Source: an uncultured Coriobacteriaceae bacterium (GTDB taxonomy: Bacteria; Actinomycetota; Coriobacteriia; Coriobacteriales; UMGS124). Taken from it: a DNA stretch of 6,020 nucleotides. A program made the translations under genes and the position numbers. Positions 1 to 4,847 of this stretch are shown here, piece after piece. Each line of letters opens with the position of its first letter. Positions within the stretch are counted from its first letter, which is position 1. The notes below the pieces were generated by a model that saw only the letters and a list, made by a program, of their open reading frames with translations, was not told where the DNA came from and made no database searches. The DNA is taken from contig CACZRK010000219.1 in assembly GCA_902783515.1 (NCBI GenBank), positions 1 through 6,020 of the forward strand, given 5' to 3'.

Positions 1-126
1 GCTTGCTTGGCCTGCTGTGCTGACGTCCGATTCTTCCTGGAAACCTATGTGTAGCCTCTTGACTTCATATAGCTGGTCTCCCGTCCGCATGCGTCCCCCA
101 TGAGCGCCCCGGCGATCAAGGTGGCG

Positions 127-157
127 TGATAACACGAGTCCCCATTCCGTGTTATCA
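127..157. repeat. Perfect 10-bp inverted repeat in the leader
   Basis: TGATAACACG (127-136) and CGTGTTATCA (148-157) are exact reverse complements around an 11-nt centre. With a 2-nt bulge the pairing extends through GGCG (123-126) and CGCC (160-163). It ends about 60 bp before the first methyltransferase start, so it may be a protein-binding palindrome or a hairpin in a longer leader RNA. There is no T-tract after it, so it is not an ordinary terminator. The right arm is shared with the NikR-like operator at 149-175. Confidence 0.75.
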
Positions 158-175
158 TGCGCCGAAGAGTAACAC
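149..175. promoter_or_regulatory. Putative NikR-type (nickel regulator) operator
   Basis: The sequence reads GTGTTAT (149-155), 13 nt, GTAACAC (169-175). The consensus I recall for NikR outside enterobacteria is GTGTTAC-N13/14-GTAACAC; this site differs at one arm position and has the right spacing. A third half-site, TAACAC at 130-135, lies exactly 40 bp before the TAACAC at 170-175. The site is 44 bp upstream of the methyltransferase start and covers the -10-like TATCAT at 153-158, which suits repression. That a NikR binds here is inference: no nikR gene is in the window, and another regulator could use the same arms. Confidence 0.5.
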
Positions 176-205
176 AGATTTGCGCTTCGTAATACTCCGA
201 TCGCG

Positions 206-211
206 AAGGAG
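206..211 (+). promoter_or_regulatory. Ribosome binding site fixing the first methyltransferase start
   Basis: AAGGAG lies 7 nt before ATG 219. It is the only strong Shine-Dalgarno sequence in this region and decides against the in-frame GTG at 126 and the GTG at 309. Confidence 0.85.
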
Positions 212-218
212 CCGCACG

Positions 219-1037
219 ATGCCCTGCGCCACGTCCGTTCAGACGCCCTCGGAGGCGCGGGTCGCGCGCCTGTCCCCGAGCAGCCCGCGTCACGCCCACG
301 AGCACTCCGTGAAGTCACACCTCGTTGACTACTGGGGCGAGCGCGCGGAGGACTTCGCCGCGCTGCATACCAGGGAGCTCGCCAGCCCCAAGCGCGCCGC
401 GTGGCTCGCCGAGATCGCGCCGCAGCTCACGCGTGCCGGTCGTCCTGCCGGCACGCCCCTGCGCATCCTGGACGCGGGGACCGGCAGCGGGTTTCTCGCG
501 CTCATCCTGGCGGACCTCGGGCACGAGGTGCGGGGCATCGACCTCACGCCCGAGATGATCGAGCAGGCGCGAGCGACGGCACGGCGCCTTGGCTCGTCGG
601 CGACGTTCGAGGTGCGTGACGCCGAGCGGACGGGGTTCGCGCCCGGCAGCTTTGACCTCGTCGTGACGCGCAACCTCACGTGGGCGCTTCCCCATCTCGC
701 GCAGGCCTACGCCCACTGGCACGACCTGCTCGCGCCAGGCGGCGTGCTCGTGAACTTTGACGGCGACTACGCGCATGAGCGCCCCCTGCGCGAGCTCGCC
801 GTCCCCGAGGCGCACGCGCACGCCGGCATCAGCCGCAGCCTGCAGCGCGAATACGAGCACATCAAGGAGCACCTTGCCGCCGGCCAGCTCGCACGACCGG
901 CGTGGGACTTGGAGCTGCTCGCGCAGGCGGGCTTTCACGACGTCGAGCTTGACACGCACCTGAGCGAGCGCCTCTTCGCCGAGCCGGACGACTTCTACAA
1001 CCCCACGCCGATGTTCCGCATCGTCGCAAGACGCTGA
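219..1037 (+). CDS. Class I SAM-dependent methyltransferase (first of a tandem pair)
   Basis: A 272-residue cytoplasmic protein with a Rossmann-type SAM-binding fold. Motif I is LDAGTGSGF (about residues 84-92), followed by the acidic strand-2 end GIDLTPEMIEQA, DAERTGFAPGSFDLVVTRNLTW (motif IV region, R151-N152-L153-T154-W155) and the post-motif LLAPGGVL. This is the UbiE/Methyltransf_11-like class; the acceptor substrate cannot be told from sequence. The C-terminal part, with RPAWD, LLAQAGF and a terminal TPMFRIVARR, is shared with the next gene, so the two are paralogues. About 30 residues precede the first block shared with its paralogue (YWxxRA) and look low-complexity. A GTG at 309 would remove them, but it lacks a ribosome site, so ATG 219 is preferred. 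The gene is probably co-transcribed with its neighbour and may be controlled by the NikR-like operator. I recall similar methyltransferases near metal-type ABC transporters, but cannot verify that here. Confidence 0.9.
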   Translation: MPCATSVQTPSEARVARLSPSSPRHAHEHSVKSHLVDYWGERAEDFAALHTRELASPKRAAWLAEIAPQLTRAGRPAGTPLRILDAGTGSGFLALILADLGHEVRGIDLTPEMIEQARATARRLGSSATFEVRDAERTGFAPGSFDLVVTRNLTWALPHLAQAYAHWHDLLAPGGVLVNFDGDYAHERPLRELAVPEAHAHAGISRSLQREYEHIKEHLAAGQLARPAWDLELLAQAGFHDVELDTHLSERLFAEPDDFYNPTPMFRIVARR

Positions 1038-1091
1038 GGACACGGCGCGACGGCGGGCCATGACGGAGACGCCGGGATCCGGGCGCCGCGA

Positions 1092-1125
1092 GCCTCGATG
1101 CGAGGCGGGCGGTCGGGCACCCGAC
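1092..1125 (+). other. Two tandem hairpins in the intercistronic spacer
   Basis: GCCTCG-ATG-CGAGGC (1092-1106) is a perfect 6-bp stem with a 3-nt loop. Six bases later, GTCGGG-CA-CCCGAC (1112-1125) can form a 5-bp stem with a 4-nt loop. They end directly before the ribosome site GAGAGGGG of the second methyltransferase. No T-tract follows, so they look less like a terminator than like elements affecting mRNA processing or relative translation of the two genes. That role is inference. Confidence 0.55.
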
Positions 1126-1133
1126 GAGAGGGG
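1126..1133 (+). promoter_or_regulatory. Ribosome binding site fixing the second methyltransferase start
   Basis: GAGAGGGG sits 7 nt before ATG 1141. The frame is also open from ATG 1060, but that start lacks a ribosome site and would add 27 charged residues unlike the family. ATG 1141 gives MIKDENVAYW, which aligns with the YW block of the first gene. Confidence 0.8.
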
Positions 1134-1140
1134 ACGCAGG

Positions 1141-1911
1141 ATGATCAAGGACGAGAACGTCGCGTACTGGACCGCGCGGGCGGCCACGTATTCCGAGGTC
1201 AACAAGGACGAGCTTGCCAACGGGCAGCAAGGCGTCTGGAGCCGCGAGCTGCGCGACCAGATCGCCGACGCGCTGCCATGGACGCGCGAGGACCCGGCGG
1301 GCGCGCGCGTACTGGAGGTCGGCTGCGGGCCGGGCTTCCTCGCCATCGTACTGGCGCGGGCGGGGTTCGCGGTGACGGCCGTGGACTACACGCCCGCCAT
1401 GCTCGAGGCCGCCCGGGCAAACGCGGGCGAGCTCGCCGAGCGCATCGACTTTCGCCAGGCGGACGCCGAGGCGCTCGACCTCCCGGACGCGAGCTTTGAC
1501 GTCGTCGTGTCGCGCAACCTCACGTGGGACCTCCCGCATCCGCGGGCGGCCTACGCCTCGTGGCTGCGAGTGCTGCGACCGGGAGGCGTGCTGCTGGTCT
1601 ACGACGCCAACTGGTACGGCCACCTCTTTGACCCCGAGGCGCGCGCCGCGTACGAGGCGGACCGCACTGCCACCGCGCGCGCCGGCGTGAAGGACGAGTA
1701 CGCGGGAACCGACATCAGCGCGATGGAGCGCATCGCGCGGCGCATGCCGCTCTCGCCCGTCGCGCGTCCTGCATGGGACGCCAAGACGCTCGCCCAGCTC
1801 GGCGCGCGGGAGGTCAGGTGCGACGAGCGCGCCTGGGAGCGGGTGTTCTCCGCCGCCGAGCGCGTGAACTACGCCTCCACGCCGATGTTCCTCGTGCGCG
1901 CCGTGCGCTAG
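1141..1911 (+). CDS. Class I SAM-dependent methyltransferase (second of a tandem pair)
   Basis: A 256-residue cytoplasmic methyltransferase. The SAM-binding motif I is LEVGCGPGF (about residues 58-66), then VDYTPAMLEAARANA, QADAEALDLPDASFDVVVSRNLTW (R125-N126-L127-T128-W129) and VLRPGGVLLVYDANWYG. The C-terminal half carries RPAWD, LAQLGA and STPMFLVRAVR. The order of blocks is the same as in the preceding gene, with many identical positions, so this is a tandem duplication that has diverged. Differences lie mainly after the PGG block (DANWYGHLFDPEARAAYEADR here against DGDYAHERPLRELAVPEA in the first copy), which in this fold helps form the substrate pocket. The two copies may therefore act on different acceptors or on successive steps. 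The gene follows the first copy after 103 bp and is probably in the same operon. The methyl acceptor is unknown. Confidence 0.92.
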   Translation: MIKDENVAYWTARAATYSEVNKDELANGQQGVWSRELRDQIADALPWTREDPAGARVLEVGCGPGFLAIVLARAGFAVTAVDYTPAMLEAARANAGELAERIDFRQADAEALDLPDASFDVVVSRNLTWDLPHPRAAYASWLRVLRPGGVLLVYDANWYGHLFDPEARAAYEADRTATARAGVKDEYAGTDISAMERIARRMPLSPVARPAWDAKTLAQLGAREVRCDERAWERVFSAAERVNYASTPMFLVRAVR

Positions 1912-1937
1912 AGCCTGCGCGCGGGAACCGAAGGGAC

Positions 1938-1971
1938 GGGGATGCCCCGCCCAATCCCGCGGAGCATCCCC
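1938..1971. terminator. GC-rich stem-loop after the methyltransferase pair
   Basis: GGGGATGC (1938-1945) pairs with GCATCCCC (1964-1971) around an 18-nt loop, 27 nt after the stop of the second methyltransferase and in the convergent spacer. There is no T-run after the stem on either strand, so a role as intrinsic terminator is only probable. Confidence 0.45.
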
Positions 1972-2000
1972 CTCGTGCCGGCAGCATCACACGCAGGCGA

Positions 2001-2039
2001 CGGCTTCGCAAGCCGCCCGGGCGCGCCTCCGCAAGGCGC
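2001..2039 (-). terminator. Paired hairpins directly after the Fe-S protein gene
   Basis: Read on the minus strand, the first hairpin, GCGCCT/AGGCGC (2023-2028 with 2034-2039, 5-nt loop), starts 2 nt after the stop codon of the Fe-S gene. The second, CGGCTT-CGC-AAGCCG (2001-2015), follows at once. Neither has a T-tract. Position between convergent genes favours a transcription end or a 3'-end stabilising structure. Confidence 0.45.
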
Positions 2040-2041
2040 CC

Positions 2042-3529
2042 CTACACCAGCCCGTGCTCGACGCGGAAGCCGAACTTGCGGTTGTGGTCGTCCATGTGGT
2101 CGTCGGGGACGGGCAGGCGATCCTCCGCGGGACGGGCGCTCAGCGTGCGGGCGTGCACGGGGCAGACGAGGCCACACTGGCCGCAGCGCACGCACAGGGC
2201 GTTGACCGCGGGATGGTTCGTGTCGTCCATGCTGATGGCGTGCATCGGGCAGCGCTCGACGCAGGCGCCGCACTGGATGCACGCGTCGCGGTCGTAGTTC
2301 AGCAGGTAGTTGCTGCAGTTCACGCTGATCGGGAGCTGCGGGAACACGTCGGGGCCGAGCATGGCGTAGCCGCTCAGCACCTTGCAGCACGCGCTGTGGC
2401 AGCTGCAGAGGATCTCGCTGTTGCGGGTGTAGCCCATCTGCATGACGAGCCCCTCGTCGATGTTGCGCTGGATGATCTCGCGCGCCTCGTCCTTTGAGAT
2501 CTTGCGCGCCAGCCCGCGCTCGAGGTAGTACTCGGCCTCCTCGCCGAAGCCCAGGCAGCGCTCCAGATGATGGCCCTGACCGTCCACGGCCTCGCTCTCA
2601 AAGACGTTGCGGAACTCCTTGAGCTCCTCGGAGCCGATCGGCGGCACGTCGGCGCCGGCGCTGACGTTGTCCGTCAGGCTGCAGATGCACGGCAGGACGC
2701 AGATCGTGTCGTAGCGATCGAGCATCTCCTCCCAGTCGTTGCAGGGCAGCACGCGGTCGTCGGCGACGACGTCCTTATCGCACGGGACCGAGTAGTAGAT
2801 CGGCGTGCCCGAGGTCATGACGCCGCCGCTCGCCCCGTTGGCGATGAGCTTCTGGACGTAGACGTCGTTCTCCTTCGGGTCGTAGATGCGGCCCACGGAG
2901 TACTCCCAGAAGCCGTGGTAGATGGGCAGGTGGTGATAGTAGTCGCCGCCCGTGCGCGCAAGGTGGCAGATCAGCCCGCGAGCGGCGAGGTCGCCGCAGA
3001 TGGCGGCGCACTCCTCCACCGTCCGGTCGCTCGCCTCGGCGTACTCGTAGACCGAGAAGACCTTGCCCCACGGCATCTCCAGGCAGTGCCGCGCAGCCTC
3101 CTCGTCGTCGTCAAAGAGGTTCTGCAGATACTCGGCGAAGTCCGCGAGGTGCTCGTCGGCCTCCTCCAGCGTCGCCGCCTTGAGCAGGCCGCCACCGTAG
3201 GTGTTCATGAGGGTCGCGAGTCTGACCCAGGTCTCCCCCGCCGTCGTGCCGTCGCTGGCGGTCAGCTCGTGCGCCGCGTCGACCATGTCGCGACGGATCT
3301 TGTTGAGCTGCTCGAGCGTGAGCGTCGTGCCGCCACGGTCGGCATAGCGCTGCGGGTCGTCGGTGAGCCATCCCGTCGACATTCCCTCGGGAAAGCCGTC
3401 CGCCGCCGCGGACGCGTCCCCGGCTTCCTCGGCGCCGCCCTCGCTCGCGAGCGCCCGCGACGCGATCCCCGACACCGCAAGCGCGGCGGTGGCGCCAACA
3501 AACGTGCGACGGCTCATGTCCCTCTCCAT
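2042..3529 (-). CDS. Tat-exported multi-cluster Fe-S protein (4Fe-4S dicluster ferredoxin-like)
   Basis: A 495-residue protein with an N-terminal twin-arginine signal (S6-R-R-T-F-V), a hydrophobic Ala-rich stretch and a likely cleavage site after RALA (about residue 28), so it should act outside the cytoplasmic membrane. Residues about 152-215 (MPWGKVFSVYEYA to FWEYSVGRI) match the helix-turn-helix-like N-terminal part known in a family of cytosolic 4Fe-4S proteins. Next come a CxC region (C277, C281, C283), LERCLGFG (C325), GLARKISKDEA and CSCHSACC (C375, C377, C381, C382). The C-terminus has two classical [4Fe-4S] motifs, CIQCGACVERCP (C417/420/423/427) and CVRCGQCGLVCP (C446/449/452/456). 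It has no haem CXXCH motif. The likely role is electron transfer to an extracytoplasmic reductase, possibly the FAD protein nearby. ATG 3529 is chosen for GAGGGG 5 nt upstream; ATG 3517 is an alternative that still keeps the RR motif. Confidence 0.9.
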   Translation of the reverse strand: MERDMSRRTFVGATAALAVSGIASRALASEGGAEEAGDASAAADGFPEGMSTGWLTDDPQRYADRGGTTLTLEQLNKIRRDMVDAAHELTASDGTTAGETWVRLATLMNTYGGGLLKAATLEEADEHLADFAEYLQNLFDDDEEAARHCLEMPWGKVFSVYEYAEASDRTVEECAAICGDLAARGLICHLARTGGDYYHHLPIYHGFWEYSVGRIYDPKENDVYVQKLIANGASGGVMTSGTPIYYSVPCDKDVVADDRVLPCNDWEEMLDRYDTICVLPCICSLTDNVSAGADVPPIGSEELKEFRNVFESEAVDGQGHHLERCLGFGEEAEYYLERGLARKISKDEAREIIQRNIDEGLVMQMGYTRNSEILCSCHSACCKVLSGYAMLGPDVFPQLPISVNCSNYLLNYDRDACIQCGACVERCPMHAISMDDTNHPAVNALCVRCGQCGLVCPVHARTLSARPAEDRLPVPDDHMDDHNRKFGFRVEHGLV

Positions 3530-3699
3530 GGTGTCCCCTCTCCCCCGCGCGGCCGCCCCCCGGCAGCCGCGCAACGGCTTTGCGGCGGATCGCGTTGTCA
3601 GCTGCCATTCGGCGCATGCGACCCGACTTCATAATTTCTACATGGGAGAGTATCCACCCGAGCATAAGGCCCGCGGAAGTCTCAAAACGCTATGATGGT

Positions 3700-3717
3700 A
3701 TGAACGAAATAGTTCAT
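3700..3717. promoter_or_regulatory. Perfect palindromic operator candidate at the LysR gene promoter
   Basis: ATGAAC (3700-3705) and GTTCAT (3712-3717) form an exact 6-bp inverted repeat with a 6-nt AT-rich centre. It begins 3 bp after the -10-like TATGAT and so would cover the transcription start of the LysR gene. It does not fit the T-N11-A LysR box spacing. LysR regulators often bind their own divergent promoter region and repress themselves; binding here is inference. Confidence 0.5.
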
Positions 3718-3772
3718 GCGATGCTGGTCCATGCACCGCATGTCGAGACGGTCGCGATGCCATGCGCAGAGG

Positions 3773-3778
3773 GGAGGG
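3773..3778 (+). promoter_or_regulatory. Ribosome binding site fixing the GTG start of the LysR gene
   Basis: GGAGGG (within AGAGGGGAGGG) lies 8 nt before GTG 3787. It decides for this GTG over in-frame ATGs further upstream, which would add a long N-terminal extension foreign to LysR proteins. Confidence 0.8.
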
Positions 3779-3786
3779 CGACTGTC

Positions 3787-4722
3787 GTGTACGACCGCCA
3801 TCTGGAGAGCTTCGTCAAGACAGCCGAGCTCGGGAGCTTCGCGAAGGCGGCGAGGGACCTCTACATCTCGCCAAACGCCGTGATCAAGCACGTCAACCTG
3901 CTCGAGCGCGACCTCGGCCTCACGCTGTTCACGCGCGGCAGCACGGGCGTCGCGCTCACCCCCGCCGGTGAGGAGATCTATCGCGCCGCCGTCCGCATCA
4001 TTGCCGACGCGCACGAGGCGGTCGCCCGTGCCCGCCAGCGCGCCGGCGCCCGGCGCGCGCCCGTCCGCCTCGCCGTCTCCGCGATGCGCACGTCCGCCCG
4101 CATCAGACGGCTGCTCGCCAGTGCGACGCTGCACCACCCGAACATCTCGGTCGAAGTCGTGCAGATGCGTGACGACGTCGCAAGCCTACAGGCGAGCACC
4201 GAGGTGCTCGGCGCCGAGTACGACGTCCTTCTGAGCGTTCTGCCGGCGCTCGTGTCGGTCTGGGCGGGGCATCGCGTCGAGGCCCGCGTGCTCTACGAGT
4301 CACCCGCGAGCTTCCTCGTGCCGCTGGGACATCGCCTGGACACGGCCCCGTCGCTCGGCATCGCCGACCTGCAGGGCGAGACGCTCGCGCTGCAGGCGCG
4401 CGGGTACACGGACGTCTCGGACCGCATTCGAGAAGACATCCTGCGGCGCGGGCTCGCGATCGAAGTTGTCGACATCATCCCCTACGACATGGGCGGTCTC
4501 AACAAGGCGCTGCGCGACAACGACCTGGTCATGAGCTGCGACGAGTTCTCCGAGGCGCACCCGTCGTTCGTCAACGTGCCATGCTCGGACGGCTACGCGT
4601 ACCCCATCTGCCTGATGTACGCGCGCACCGCCGACGCAGGCGTGCGCGAGCTCGTGGACGCGCTCGTGAACGAGGCACGCGGTAAGGAGCCCCGAATGGA
4701 GGAGACGAGCGCGACGTCGTAG
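3787..4722 (+). CDS. LysR-family transcriptional regulator
   Basis: A 311-residue protein, the usual LysR length. Residues about 3-61 form the winged helix-turn-helix: RHLESFVKTAELGSFAKAARDLYISPNAVIKHVNLLERDLG, then LFTRGSTGVALTPAGEEIY. The recognition helix reads SPNAVIKHVNLLE where typical members have SQPAVSRQIRxLE. A linker helix to about residue 90 is followed by the periplasmic-binding-protein-like effector domain (RLAVSAMRTSARIRRLL to the C-terminus). The start is GTG 3787, giving MYDRHLESF. It is transcribed away from the Fe-S gene across a shared spacer and towards the FAD reductase gene. By the usual LysR arrangement it probably regulates the divergent Fe-S gene and perhaps the reductase, in response to a small-molecule ligand that may be the reductase substrate. 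The ligand cannot be inferred from the sequence. Confidence 0.93.
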   Translation: MYDRHLESFVKTAELGSFAKAARDLYISPNAVIKHVNLLERDLGLTLFTRGSTGVALTPAGEEIYRAAVRIIADAHEAVARARQRAGARRAPVRLAVSAMRTSARIRRLLASATLHHPNISVEVVQMRDDVASLQASTEVLGAEYDVLLSVLPALVSVWAGHRVEARVLYESPASFLVPLGHRLDTAPSLGIADLQGETLALQARGYTDVSDRIREDILRRGLAIEVVDIIPYDMGGLNKALRDNDLVMSCDEFSEAHPSFVNVPCSDGYAYPICLMYARTADAGVRELVDALVNEARGKEPRMEETSATS

Positions 4723-4727
4723 CGGCG

Positions 4728-4757
4728 GCGCGGCGCACCCGATCTGGTGCGCCGCGC
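4728..4757. terminator. Strong 12-bp stem-loop after the LysR gene
   Basis: GCGCGGCGCACC (4728-4739) pairs perfectly with GGTGCGCCGCGC (4746-4757) around a 6-nt loop, starting 5 nt after the LysR stop. It lies between convergent genes and could stop transcription from both sides. No T-tract follows on the + strand. On the minus strand it comes after the repeat array and the FAD gene. Confidence 0.65.
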
Positions 4758-4847
4758 GCTCGCTTGTAAGGCCTAGTGCTCGCTTGTAAGGCCTAGTGCT
4801 CGCTTGTAAGGCCTAGTGCTCGCTTGTAAAGCCTAGTGCTCGCTTGT
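4758..4847. repeat. Tandem array of a 20-bp repeat carrying the FAD gene's stop codon
   Basis: The unit CGCTTGTAAGGCCTAGTGCT occurs four times without spacers (4761-4780, 4781-4800, 4801-4820, 4821-4840). Three copies are identical; the fourth, next to the gene, differs by one base (GTAAA for GTAAG). A 7-nt partial copy (4841-4847) and GCT at 4758-4760 bring the array to 4.5 units. Read on the minus strand, each unit ends in ACAAGCGAGCACTAG, that is Thr-Ser-Glu-His-stop, matching the end of the FAD gene. The complete units apart from the gene-proximal one contain the palindrome AGGCCT. The array fills the space between the FAD gene and the LysR hairpin. Confidence 0.97.

Larger units (their letters stand above)
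1..218. other. Non-coding leader upstream of the methyltransferase pair
   Basis: I see no convincing gene here. A GTG at 126 stays in frame with the downstream methyltransferase, but it lacks a ribosome site and its translation (Arg/Ser-rich, unlike the family) argues against use. The stretch is less GC-rich than the genes. TTGACT at 59-64 looks like a -35 box but has no good -10 at 16-18 bp. TATCAT at 153-158 and TAATAC at 190-195 are possible -10 boxes, both without a clear -35. The structured part is 123-175, listed separately as an inverted repeat and a NikR-like operator. The upstream neighbour lies outside the window. Confidence 0.6.
3530..3786. promoter_or_regulatory. Divergent regulatory spacer between the Fe-S and LysR genes
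   Basis: The 257-bp spacer must hold promoters for both divergent genes. It is AT-richer around 3628-3720. Towards LysR, TATGAT (3691-3696) is a good -10 candidate, but there is no clear -35 at 16-18 bp, as is common for activator-dependent promoters. Towards the Fe-S gene, the AT-rich stretch at 3629-3642 reads TAGAAATTATGAA on the minus strand and could hold a -10, again without a good -35. Next to the Fe-S start, the minus strand carries GAGGGG (3535-3540) as ribosome site. In-frame ATGs before the LysR GTG (for example 3700) lack ribosome sites. Confidence 0.5.

Noticed and set aside
59..87. TTGACT at 59-64 as the main promoter -35 of the methyltransferase pair
   Set aside because: No acceptable -10 lies 16-18 bp downstream; CATATAG at 67-72 is too close.
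315..1346. Long open frame on the minus strand across the first methyltransferase
   Set aside because: It is antisense to a gene with clear methyltransferase motifs. Its translation is Arg/Ala/Val-rich low complexity without family features, a usual effect of high GC.
862..1623. Minus-strand open frame spanning both methyltransferases
   Set aside because: It crosses two well-supported genes and their spacer and shows no domain features.
1773..2297. Plus-strand open frame overlapping the end of the second methyltransferase and the Fe-S gene
   Set aside because: It overlaps two real genes in other frames, has Arg/Pro-rich composition and no ribosome site.
2375..2410. CSCHSACC as a possible haem-binding site in the Fe-S protein
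   Set aside because: The spacing is CxCH, not CXXCH. The surrounding cysteines fit an Fe-S site better.
2567..3634. Long open frame on the + strand opposite the Fe-S gene
   Set aside because: The Fe-S reading has cysteine motifs and a Tat signal. The + frame is a Val/Ala/Arg-rich mirror with no motif or ribosome site.
3580..3786. N-terminal extension of the LysR protein from upstream in-frame ATGs
   Set aside because: The extension would run through promoter-like sequence, lacks ribosome sites and has no counterpart in LysR proteins. GTG 3787 has a strong ribosome site.
4761..4840. Short regular repeats suggesting a CRISPR array
   Set aside because: The 20-bp units are directly adjacent with no spacers, and they derive from the end of the neighbouring gene.
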